Assembly: GCA_016839805.1 (NCBI GenBank)
Contig: JAEOTO010000002.1
Coordinates: 1-37,986 of the forward strand
From: Candidatus Hermodarchaeota archaeon
Lineage (GTDB): Archaea; Asgardarchaeota; Hermodarchaeia; Hermodarchaeales; Hermodarchaeaceae
DNA length: 37,986 bases
Direction: 5' to 3'
How positions within the stretch are numbered: position 1 is the stretch's first letter; every line of letters begins with the position of its first letter. Positions 9,401-16,309 of this stretch are shown one piece after another. The position numbers and the translations under genes are program-made. The notes under the pieces are model-generated. The model was not told the origin of the DNA, did not search any database, and saw only the letters and a program-made list of their open reading frames with translations.

Positions 9401-9912
9401 TTCGCTGGGTAGAAATCTTTGCTGATGTAATCGAGTACGAAGGTGAACCAGCAATCCAAGCTGGATATCTCGACATTACAGATCGAAAACAAGTTGAAGC
9501 AGCACTCCTCGAATCTGAAGAAAAATTCCGGGCACTAGTAGAGGAGATGTCCGATTGGGTATGGGAGATGGACCTAAAAGGCAAATTTACCTACACCAAT
9601 GGTGCTGTAGAAGACATCCTCGGCTTTTCTGCCGGTCAAGTATTAGGACGAACTCCCTGCGACTTCTTCCGACCCGCAGATATACCTCGAGCCCAACAAA
9701 CATTTGCTGAAATTATTGAAAAACAACGTCCAATTCGAACCCTTGTCATCCAATTCGTCCACCGTGATGGATCCGATGTAATCCTTGAAGCGAGAGGACG
9801 ACCCGTATTCTCTGAAACTGGGGAACTCCTCGCTTACCGAGGCATCTGCCGAGACATCACTGATCGGCTCAAGATGCTCGAACAACTCCGTGCCCTAGAC
9901 GAACGCTTATAA
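6475..9912 (+). CDS. Nine-PAS-domain sensory protein without an output domain
   Basis: The 1145-residue protein is almost entirely PAS domains, with PAC-type endings of the form (I/V)DxTERK. Approximate starts are residues 19, 139, 266, 391, 517, 637, 762, 889 and 1018. Each is joined to the next by a short coiled-coil linker (such as ALRESEEKYR). No membrane segment, histidine kinase, GGDEF or other output domain is seen. The protein stops about 10 residues after the last PAC, at LKMLEQLRALDERL, just where a kinase dimerisation helix would normally begin. It is probably a soluble sensor or scaffold that binds small ligands, redox cofactors or partner proteins. The start ATG follows AGGTGA by 6 nt. 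A DUSP-like phosphatase gene follows after 145 nt. Confidence 0.93.
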   Translation: MPSDEQTLSSEKNTSASVFETIARQAPLGVIVIQDEKVLYANEELAQLIGYSLKDIRKMTADDFLTFVADADKIEASRRLKSAVAGDVKTKFYDLRVKDKQGKSRWLQILPRLITVDEKPAILAMVIDATEPKRIENAYRELVDHSLQGLIIIQDMKVVFANQAFADISGYTIEEMFALTLKEVQAIVHPDYQARVWGRMRDRLEGKDVPSHYQFKGIRKDGEERWVEMYATVIQYNGQPAIQATFIDVTERQEADTRLQESELRYRGLFDEIPTGLYRTTGDGKIIDANPALVALLGAKDKDALLEMNAADFYVDQKERKQWHELMAQEGIVSGHEVQFKRLDGKTIWVRDSFRAIRDEKGNVIHFEGSLEDITERKRAEIALREREQRYRALFERTNDAVFILSLDLKHLDANQQAADMLGYTRDELIGMPVDEIVAPKEYDDSKRILRALLAGDPVPVYERIVRKKNGEEFPVEVNAALVFDAEGDPLHIQSVVRDITERKQAELALRESEEKYRTLVETSPDSITVTDLEGKIIMVNQQALKLYGVEDEKELIGVSAFELIVPEDVSRAMENLQKTLQEGHSGTLEYTLIRRDGTRYPAELNAALFKDAEGNPTAFIGVIRDISERKEAEAKYRSLFDSVPIGLFRTTPDGTILDVNPALIGMLGFEQKEKLLERKASSFYVNPKDRKHWETAVAREDVVTGVHAEFQREDGEKIWVELAARALRDKDGNVECYEGTLEDITDRKLSEDAVRESEAKYRALVDQSLQGLVIYQDNRIVFANPIIQDVIGLTSEEFSKLNPEAVWGLLHPDDLEWVQQRFEDRMKGIEVPDRYTVRAIASGGRPLWIEVWVKVIEYLAKPALQVSLIDVTERMRAEQALKESEEKYRNLVEQSLYGIVISQGVPPRIFFANEAFAHIIGYTVEEILAFSPKKIQNLIHPNDQELVMERVKSRLTIETTPQQYEYRMIRKDGTVRWVEIFADVIEYEGEPAIQAGYLDITDRKQVEAALLESEEKFRALVEEMSDWVWEMDLKGKFTYTNGAVEDILGFSAGQVLGRTPCDFFRPADIPRAQQTFAEIIEKQRPIRTLVIQFVHRDGSDVILEARGRPVFSETGELLAYRGICRDITDRLKMLEQLRALDERL

Positions 9913-10057
9913 CATTGAAGCTGGTTGCTTTAGAATCCTTAAATGTAACAAGCAAACATCTCACCCCCTAAAGATTCACTATTCATTTCAAATATGAACC
10001 GCAGAAATAGATGACTCAATTCCACAAAACATCCTATCATAACCGGAAGCATAACTC

Positions 10058-10507
10058 ATGCTTAATTTCAGTTACCTAATACCAGGTGTTCTCGCGGGCT
10101 CCAGTATGCCACGAGGACGAAAAGACCTCAAACGCCTTGTCAACGAGGGCATCCAAGTTCTTATTACTGCCATGGAACACTCACTCAATGAAGACCTCGT
10201 CAAAGAAGTAGGACTCGAATACCACTACTTTCCGGTTCTGCCCTATGGAACACCCTCTCTACAACACATCAACGACTTCGTCGATCTCGTCAATACTAAT
10301 CGTGTAAAAAATCGACCCGTCGCCGTCCACTGTTACATGGGCTGGGGGCGCACCGGAACATTGCTTGCCTCGTACCTCATTAGTGAGAGAATGAGTGCTG
10401 ATGAAGCTATCGACAAAGTTCGAGAAAAACGTCCAGGGTCTATTGAAACCCTTGGACAAGAACAAATCCTGCACATTTATGAACAAACCTTAGCTCTTCG
10501 AAAATGA
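10058..10507 (+). CDS. Dual-specificity/tyrosine phosphatase, DUSP23-like
   Basis: This cysteine-dependent phosphatase has 149 residues. The P-loop is HCYMGWGRTG, with catalytic C92 and R98 in the CX5R arrangement. The region after it, LLASYLISERMSADEAIDKVREKRPGSIETLGQEQILHIYEQ, closely resembles the C-terminal half of eukaryotic DUSP23/VHZ and its archaeal relatives. In that family the general acid aspartate comes in an IPDxxPP-type loop. Here the matching loop reads VLPYGTPSL, so the usual aspartate is not at the expected place. The likely substrates are phosphotyrosine or phosphoserine proteins, or a small phosphate ester. It lies just downstream of the PAS protein on the same strand, but a functional link is only inferred. 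Confidence 0.92.
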   Translation: MLNFSYLIPGVLAGSSMPRGRKDLKRLVNEGIQVLITAMEHSLNEDLVKEVGLEYHYFPVLPYGTPSLQHINDFVDLVNTNRVKNRPVAVHCYMGWGRTGTLLASYLISERMSADEAIDKVREKRPGSIETLGQEQILHIYEQTLALRK

Positions 10508-10652
10508 CGCATCCCGAAGTCAATTAGTGATGATGGTTATGCCTGTGTGGTTCCATTGATGGAATGAAATTACTCCGTTCATCATACTGATAATCTGTTA
10601 TTTAATGTGATTTCGAGTAAAGAAATTGATGTAATTGGTATGGTGAGATTTG

Positions 10653-12065
10653 CTAGTCTTTCTTCCAGAGTTCATCGCCAATATATTTGCTAATCCCACT
10701 CGAGTCTTTAGGACCAACCTTCACAGTCCATCCCGAAGCATCCTCTGTTTCCCCACTTAATCTGGCTGCCATGCCTGGGCTGATGAGGATTCGATGGTTC
10801 ACCTTCTCCTCGACCTTGAATTCCTTCATCGCTTCTGCAATCACATCAGCTGTGAGTTTCCGTCCAGCAACAGCTGATTGAATACTCAAGCCTTCGGTAT
10901 CCACAACAAGGAGATACGCATCGATTCCAGCCTGTTTGATATCACTTTCTACTGTGAAGAAGGTTAAAGCGAAGTTAGAAGTATACATTACCGGGGAATC
11001 TTTTGTGGGATGACCAAACTCACGTAGACCCGCTTCCACCGCCACAGGCTTCACGGGATCCGTATAAAGATTTGTCCGCAGAAAAGTCAGTGGTAGTTGT
11101 ACCCACATATCAAGGCTATGAAGAACCAAGATATCGGCATACCGGATAATCATGGAGGCCCCTGCCAGGGTTTCTTGCCACTTTGCCAGCTCTTCTGCTT
11201 CTCCTTCCTTGTAGTCGCCCCATACAGAAATCGGTGTTGCTAGAAGCGGAAATCCTACGCCCTGATCGCCTTCTCGAGTCGCAGCCCGACGAAGCATCGA
11301 AAAATCGTCCACTGTAGCCCCAAGAGCCGCACCAAATTCATTACCCGGATCTAACACCACATCAAGACCCATTTGATGAAGAGTTGACGATAAGGATTTT
11401 AACTCTGACAAATCGCCGGGTACATACGCCACAACTGGACATTGATGTTTTTGGGCTATCTCAGATACTTCTTGCCATGTATCAGTGGTGGCAGCGAATA
11501 GAAGTGGTCTACGTCCACTTAACGCCTCAGCCCCAGCAGCAAGAACCTTTGGATTAAGAGAACACAACATAATTGGCCAGTTAGTCAGTTCTCCTACCCG
11601 CTTCGCGACCTCAGCAAACTTCTTGGGATCACCTGTTACCGAGCGAAGCGCAACACCATCCAAACGGAGATCCATCCCAATATACAAGTAAGTCCAATTT
11701 TCAATGGCTTCAACACGTTTCTTCAGCTCATCACCTGATGCCGTGTCAGCAATGTCCACAAAGAAAGCTGTGGGATGCATATAACGGAGATCATGGCGAT
11801 AAAGAACAAGTTCTCCTCCAATCGAGACTTTATTCTCACCTGTCCCAATCACGACTTCTCTAACGGGTGGTCGCATTAGTTCCTCGAGCTTGCCCCGTTT
11901 GTCACCATACTCTCGCTCACGATACAAAGGTGTACATGCCTTGATGCCAATCGTGTATTCTGCAGCTTTCGTTGCAAATGCCATACAATTGGCTTCTCCG
12001 CATTCCCCACAGTTCGTTTGCGGAAGTAACGGATAAATATCCATTGGTCCTGCACGCTTAGCCAT
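10653..12065 (-). CDS. cdhE: CODH/acetyl-CoA synthase gamma subunit (corrinoid Fe-S protein large subunit)
   Basis: This is the large subunit of the corrinoid iron-sulfur protein, which passes the methyl group from tetrahydro(methano)pterin to the acetyl-CoA synthase site in the Wood-Ljungdahl pathway. The N-terminal 4Fe-4S domain has C19, C22, C27 and C44 in the family spacing (context PQTNCGECGEANCMAF). A TIM-barrel domain follows (about 90-330), then a C-terminal cobamide-binding region (SVAGRKLTADVIAEAM and HRILISPGMAARLSGE). The length of 470 residues is complete. The ATG at 12065 is supported by the family N-terminus. No cdhA, cdhB, cdhC or cdhD is adjacent. The next gene is convergent on one side and divergent on the other, so this gene stands alone. 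Confidence 0.95.
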   Translation of the reverse strand: MAKRAGPMDIYPLLPQTNCGECGEANCMAFATKAAEYTIGIKACTPLYREREYGDKRGKLEELMRPPVREVVIGTGENKVSIGGELVLYRHDLRYMHPTAFFVDIADTASGDELKKRVEAIENWTYLYIGMDLRLDGVALRSVTGDPKKFAEVAKRVGELTNWPIMLCSLNPKVLAAGAEALSGRRPLLFAATTDTWQEVSEIAQKHQCPVVAYVPGDLSELKSLSSTLHQMGLDVVLDPGNEFGAALGATVDDFSMLRRAATREGDQGVGFPLLATPISVWGDYKEGEAEELAKWQETLAGASMIIRYADILVLHSLDMWVQLPLTFLRTNLYTDPVKPVAVEAGLREFGHPTKDSPVMYTSNFALTFFTVESDIKQAGIDAYLLVVDTEGLSIQSAVAGRKLTADVIAEAMKEFKVEEKVNHRILISPGMAARLSGETEDASGWTVKVGPKDSSGISKYIGDELWKKD

Positions 12066-12469
12066 AAGAACACATCATGTGTACTAAGTAGGAAGCAGAT
12101 AATACCCGTTTAGATAATTAGCTTTTGTGCTTATGATAATAACTTCACTGTGTCTGTCATTAGAACCGTTCACTTTAAACTTGCTCCAACTCGTTTTTTG
12201 AGCATACAGAATGTACTGATATTTTTTACACTAAATAGTTTAAATTATAGATACTAATATAAATAAACACGTTTGTCGAAAACTACAAAAAAAACACGCT
12301 CAATCCCCTATGGTACAAATAACAATTGATCAAAAGAATCTGATTAAATTCCACTTTTTTTGAGTTGTCCCAAATAATACCTAGTTTTTTAAGGTGTTTG
12401 AATGAATGTGAAACACTTACTTCTGAAAAGGAGTAAGAACGAATTTAACCAATAAAATGGTGAAAAAAA
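12066..12469. other. AT-rich divergent intergenic region, no gene recognised
   Basis: The stretch separates cdhE (leftward) from a small membrane protein (rightward). It contains the palindrome at 12070-12082. Several TATA-like runs are present, such as AGTTTAAATTATAG near 12236-12249. A GTGTTT/AAACAC inverted repeat lies at 12394-12416 with an 11-nt spacer. GGTGA at 12459-12463 is the ribosome binding site of the next gene. The longest small frame I checked is 17 codons and looks random. Confidence 0.5.
12070..12082. promoter_or_regulatory. 13-nt palindrome just upstream of the cdhE start
   Basis: ACACATCATGTGT is a perfect palindrome with 6-nt arms around one base. It ends 5 nt before the cdhE ATG, so it covers the place where a ribosome binding site would lie, and no good one is visible there. 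It could be an operator, or a small hairpin that controls translation. One palindrome of this size can also arise by chance. Confidence 0.35.
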
Positions 12470-12835
12470 TTGGCTGAACGCCCTCTAGGAATAACAATCA
12501 TTGCTATTCTGCAACTAATCGGTGCTATAATCATGCTTGCAGCCGGTGCTCTCGGTATTCTTGCTGGTCTAGCTATCCCGATCTTTGGAATCATTTTGCT
12601 AGCTATCGGAGCTGTCACGCTTATCTTGGGTATCTTTGGGTTCATTCTCTTCATCGGACTCTGGGGTATGAAAGGATGGGCCTGGTGGCTTGCATTAATC
12701 ATCAATCTCGTCTCAGTAATCCTTGGCATCTATGGCTTCTACAATTCCGGCTTTCTCGATTACACGCCACTTATGAGCATGATTCTCCCACTGATCATCG
12801 TCATCTACCTCTTCTTCGTCAAAAAGCACTTCTAG
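12470..12835 (+). CDS. Small integral membrane protein
   Basis: The 121-residue protein is mostly hydrophobic, with about four membrane helices: roughly residues 6-26, 30-62 (possibly a hairpin of two), 68-95 and 98-117. It is rich in glycine, alanine and isoleucine (RPLGITIIAILQLIGAIIMLAAG opens it). The start is TTG with GGTGA 6 nt upstream. The C-terminus ends FFVKKHF, with positive charges on the presumed cytoplasmic side. This pattern is common among small archaeal membrane proteins of unknown role. A hairpin/T-tract terminator follows 31 nt after the stop, so the gene is a single transcription unit. Confidence 0.75.
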   Translation: MAERPLGITIIAILQLIGAIIMLAAGALGILAGLAIPIFGIILLAIGAVTLILGIFGFILFIGLWGMKGWAWWLALIINLVSVILGIYGFYNSGFLDYTPLMSMILPLIIVIYLFFVKKHF

Positions 12836-12866
12836 ACCAACCCCCACTGCACCAAAGAAATTCAAT

Positions 12867-12902
12867 GGTGCCCCCGAGATGGGCACCTTGCATCTTTTTT
12901 TT
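12867..12902 (+). terminator. Hairpin plus T-tract terminator
   Basis: A perfect 7-bp stem (GGTGCCC at 12867-12873, GGGCACC at 12881-12887) with a 7-nt loop is followed by eight Ts at 12895-12902. It lies 31 nt after the stop of the small membrane protein gene. The T-tract alone would suit archaeal termination, and the hairpin makes the call stronger. Confidence 0.7.
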
Positions 12903-13101
12903 ATTTGAAATCTGACGGATGATCCATCATAATTATTCACTGTCAGATTGGAAATATTGAGCCTGAAAAATCCGCAGATAAGATAATATTCGCAGTAGAT
13001 GAAACCAGTTAAAGGATTATATTGTCCTGCAAAAACTTGATACATTCGAGAAGAGCTTTCTACGCGGATGAATGTTAGAAGGTCAGTAAGGGTTGGAGAT
13101 A

Positions 13102-14262
13102 ATGACGAATGTAATAACATGGGATCAAATTAACGCTTTTCGAATGGAGCGTCATTTCCTCACAAAACGTGTACCACGTACTGCAATTGTGTCAGTGGTT
13201 TCTTCTGTGTGTGGAATCCAAGCGCAAATGCTTCCTGCAGCTCAACTCCAATTATGGGCACGAATAGAGAATCTCACGCCCCAAGATGTCACCGAAGCAC
13301 TCTGGGGGTCCAAACAACTCTTAAGAACATGGTGTATGCGCGGAACAGCCCATTATATTGCCACAACACAGTTTTCAGCATACCTGAAAGCCATCATCGA
13401 ACCACGTATCCCACGGCATAAAGAGTGGTTAACCAAACGAGGAATGCGAGAATTTGGTGAACTCGCAAAAATGGACCCGTCTCATCATGATTTTGAAGCT
13501 ATTCTCACAGCAGTCATGAATGCCCTTGTAAGTGGACCGGCTACTCGAGACGAGGTAGCACAGAAAGTCGCTGATGAGGTCGGACCTGAAGCCCGTCCTT
13601 GGGTCGATACAGGATACTATATTGTGACCAAACTCCTTGCCTATGAGGGGAAAGTCTGTTTTGGTCCTGATTTGGATGGGAAATCGTCATTGGTATTGAC
13701 TGACCAGTGGCTCTCTAAACGACCTCAGATCAAAAAGGAAATAGCTGAAGATATGATTCTAAACAATTACCTTCATTGCTATGGTCCAGCTAAACCGCAA
13801 GATTTCTCGGTTTGGTCGGGCCTGAAAATGAAGACAGTCAAACCAATCTGGGAACGAAACCAAAAGCAATTCGCTGAAGTAATGCTCAAAGAGAAACCAC
13901 TTTGGCTTCTACAACAGGATCTTAATGCCCTCCTAGAAACTCCGGTTGAATCACGGCATGTTCGGTTACTCCCCCATTTTGACATCTTCCTGCTTGGCCA
14001 CAAAGACAAAAGCCATATCGTCGGTGAAGCCCACTATAAGCAGGTATTTAAAAAAGCAGCCTGGATTGCGCCAATACTCCTATGTGATGGACGTGCAATT
14101 GGAATTTGGAAACAGAAGCGCACCTCCAAGAAGGTAGTCGTTATCGTTGAACCATTTGAACAGCTCACCGAATTTCAACAGAATGAAGTTGAAACCGAAG
14201 CCCAGCGATTAGGCGAATTTTTTGACCTCACCCATGAGGTAAAATACACCAAATGGTCTTGA
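13102..14262 (+). CDS. HTH_42 (AlkZ/YcaQ-like) winged-helix protein
   Basis: The protein of about 386 residues belongs to the winged-helix HTH_42 superfamily, whose studied members AlkZ and YcaQ are DNA glycosylases that unhook crosslinked or alkylated bases. Family landmarks are GIQAQMLPAAQLQLWARI, the LRTWCMRGTAHYI block and GPATRDEVAQKV (a winged-helix segment). AlkZ uses a Q-x-Q pair and YcaQ a Q-x-D pair. The QAQ here (Q40 and Q42 counted from 13102) fits the AlkZ form. A TTG nine bases upstream is in frame, but its codons form the GGAG ribosome binding site of the ATG at 13102, so I use that ATG. The gene probably acts in DNA repair. The M20 peptidase gene follows on the same strand. 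Confidence 0.82.
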   Translation: MTNVITWDQINAFRMERHFLTKRVPRTAIVSVVSSVCGIQAQMLPAAQLQLWARIENLTPQDVTEALWGSKQLLRTWCMRGTAHYIATTQFSAYLKAIIEPRIPRHKEWLTKRGMREFGELAKMDPSHHDFEAILTAVMNALVSGPATRDEVAQKVADEVGPEARPWVDTGYYIVTKLLAYEGKVCFGPDLDGKSSLVLTDQWLSKRPQIKKEIAEDMILNNYLHCYGPAKPQDFSVWSGLKMKTVKPIWERNQKQFAEVMLKEKPLWLLQQDLNALLETPVESRHVRLLPHFDIFLLGHKDKSHIVGEAHYKQVFKKAAWIAPILLCDGRAIGIWKQKRTSKKVVVIVEPFEQLTEFQQNEVETEAQRLGEFFDLTHEVKYTKWS

Positions 14263-14318
14263 ATTGAGAACAAGTAACATAATCCAATAAACAAACTCTT
14301 CATTGAATGGTGGAAAGA

Positions 14319-15662
14319 ATGCTCGAAGATGTAATACAATATCTAGAAAAACACACCAATCAGGCATTAGAAACTGTCAAACAACTCGTACGGATTCCGT
14401 CGGTTGCCGCAAAGGGTGAAGGCATTGAGGAGACAGCAACACTCCTCAAGTCAATGTTTGAAGAACTGGGGATGAAAACTCAACTCCACCCAACTTCGGG
14501 CTCACCAGTTGTAACCGCTAGTCTTGATGTCGGGGCCAAACGAACGCTATTATTCTATGACCATTATGACGTACAACCAGCTGAACCGTTTGACCTTTGG
14601 GACTCACCCCCATTTGAACCCGAAATACGGAATGGTCGACTCTATGGTCGTGGTACTGCCGATAATAAAGGTGATACAACGTCTCGTATCTGGACCATCC
14701 GGGCCTTCCAAGAAACCGATACACCACTTCCTGTCAATATCAAATTCGTGGTAGAAGGTGAAGAAGAAATTGGGAGCATTCACCTTTCCGAATTTGTGGA
14801 ACCAAATAAACACTTCCTCAAAGCCGATGGTGGCATCTGGGAATTTGGCGGAGCAGCAATTGATGGTATTCAAGAGGCATGGCTTGGACTCAAAGGTGAT
14901 TTCTATGTCCAATTAGAAGTTGAACGCTTAAACCGTGATGTCCATTCAAGTACGGCGACCCACCTCCCCTCAGCTCCCTTTCGACTGATTTGGGCTCTAA
15001 ATTCTCTTAAGGACGAGAAAGAGAGAATCCTGATCCCTGGCTGGTATGACGATATTACACCATTAACCAAGGCGGATTGGCAGCATCTCGACAAAGTAGA
15101 CATGTTGGAAGAAGATACCAAAAAATACTATGGTGTCGACTCCTACGTTCTCAACCTTACTGGGGATAAGCTGAAAGAGGTCTACTATAACGGACCAACC
15201 TGTTGTATTAGTGGATTAACCAGCGGTTGGCAAGGCAAAGGCTCGAAAACCGTCCTCCCTGCCAAAGCTTCAGCTAAAGTCGACTTTCGAATCGTTGAAG
15301 ACATGGACCCAGAAGATCTCCTGAAAAAATTACGAGCTCACCTTGATAACCAAGGATTTTCGGATGTGAAAATCACCTGGCATGAAGCTTACCCTGCTGC
15401 AAAAACCTCTCCGGATCATCCCTTCATTCAACTCGTAAATACTGCCAACAAGAAAATCTTTGGCCATGATTTACGAGTTCACATCACAAGTCCGGGATCA
15501 GGTCCTCTCTATTTGTTCAAAGACCATGTACCAATGGTATCCATTGGGGTAAGTGATTACGATTCACGCGGACATGCACCAAATGAAAGTATCAAAATTG
15601 ATAACTTCAGAAATGGCATGAAACGAATTGCAATCATCATAGATGAGATGAGTCGCTGGTAG
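14319..15662 (+). CDS. M20-family metallopeptidase (CNDP/carboxypeptidase-like)
   Basis: This is a di-zinc amidohydrolase that cleaves dipeptides or N-acylated amino acids. Canonical motifs are all present: the ligand histidine and aspartate in YDHYDVQP (H82 from this start), the bridging aspartate in GRGTADNKG, the catalytic and ligand glutamates in VEGEEEIGS, the dimerisation-domain DVHSSTATHLPSAP and the last ligand histidine in DSRGHAPNESI. About 447 residues is normal. An ATG at 14307 is also in frame. I chose 14319 because GGTGG lies 5 nt before it and nothing comparable precedes 14307. It probably degrades peptides imported by a transporter such as the one encoded downstream (inference). 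Confidence 0.93.
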   Translation: MLEDVIQYLEKHTNQALETVKQLVRIPSVAAKGEGIEETATLLKSMFEELGMKTQLHPTSGSPVVTASLDVGAKRTLLFYDHYDVQPAEPFDLWDSPPFEPEIRNGRLYGRGTADNKGDTTSRIWTIRAFQETDTPLPVNIKFVVEGEEEIGSIHLSEFVEPNKHFLKADGGIWEFGGAAIDGIQEAWLGLKGDFYVQLEVERLNRDVHSSTATHLPSAPFRLIWALNSLKDEKERILIPGWYDDITPLTKADWQHLDKVDMLEEDTKKYYGVDSYVLNLTGDKLKEVYYNGPTCCISGLTSGWQGKGSKTVLPAKASAKVDFRIVEDMDPEDLLKKLRAHLDNQGFSDVKITWHEAYPAAKTSPDHPFIQLVNTANKKIFGHDLRVHITSPGSGPLYLFKDHVPMVSIGVSDYDSRGHAPNESIKIDNFRNGMKRIAIIIDEMSRW

Positions 15663-15673
15663 AACTCAATTTC

Positions 15674-16183
15674 CTACCAGTATCCTCCTCCGCGTCTATT
15701 AGCCCATCTATAATATTGCCATGATTTACGCTTGTCACCTTCCGGATCATCAAGAACCGAACTAGCTTCTTTCAACACTTCGTACAAGACTTGATATTCG
15801 CCATCAGTCAAAGGAATCAAGGGTTTACCAAATTTACTTTGGAACCATCTTTGCTGAGACTGAAACATATGATGATTTGTCAATAACTTCTGGAAATCAA
15901 TAGTATACACTGGCATTACTCTCTCGGTCAATTCCATCCAATATGTGATTTTTGCAGGAAACGCTGTATCATCGAGCATTCCAATCTCTGCACTCTCAAA
16001 AGGTGAGCTATTGGCCCGATAAATTCCTCGCAGCTCATAGGTCTGTTTTATGCAAAAAACCAGCGAATCACCGGGTTGAACCTGGTCCAGCAGGGGTCGA
16101 TATTCATCACTTACACCCCAAACACGATTTTCTAAAATTATTCCCTAATTTGCTTCATCTATAGGGCAAAGCCAGTTCGCCAT
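15674..16183 (-). pseudogene. EVE-domain (PUA-like) protein gene interrupted by an in-frame TAG
   Basis: EVE domains are PUA-like folds that read modified nucleobases in DNA or RNA. Reading from an ATG at 16183 gives MANWLCPIDEAN, then TAG at 16145-16147, then a continuous frame to 15674. The part after the stop has RVWGVSDEYRPLLDQVQPGD, then LVFCIKQTYELRGIYRANSS, which matches the family. The TAG falls where EVE proteins have a conserved tryptophan in an ENW motif, so one change from TGG to TAG explains it. All 169 other codons stay in one frame. An ATG-started fragment from 15979 (101 codons) would lack the first third of the domain. TAG ends several intact genes here, so general reassignment of TAG is unlikely. 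A sequencing error or recent inactivation are the simplest explanations. Confidence 0.8.
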
Positions 16184-16309
16184 GGAATTAAATCCCTCTA
16201 TGGGTAACAACAAAAAATATGCCAAAATACCTTACGATTTCACCTATAAGGATGAATCATTTCTTCTCGATGGGATCTTTTTCCCATTAATATCGCTAGA
16301 ATATGTGAG

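Noticed and set aside
10551..10564. Hairpin TTCCAT-TG-ATGGAA after the phosphatase gene
   Set aside because: The loop of two bases is too tight for a good stem and no T-tract follows on either strand.
12713..13120. 135-codon minus-strand reading frame
   Set aside because: It overlaps the end of a membrane protein gene, a strong terminator and the start of the HTH_42 gene on the other strand, and shows no family motif.
15674..15979. An independent 101-residue gene
   Set aside because: The frame continues upstream with EVE-domain sequence to 16183, broken only by one TAG, so it is better treated as part of an interrupted gene.
16145..16147. TAG read as pyrrolysine as a general rule in this genome
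   Set aside because: TAG is the plain stop of several intact genes in the window, such as the ABC ATPase and the first M20 gene, and no pyl gene is present here.
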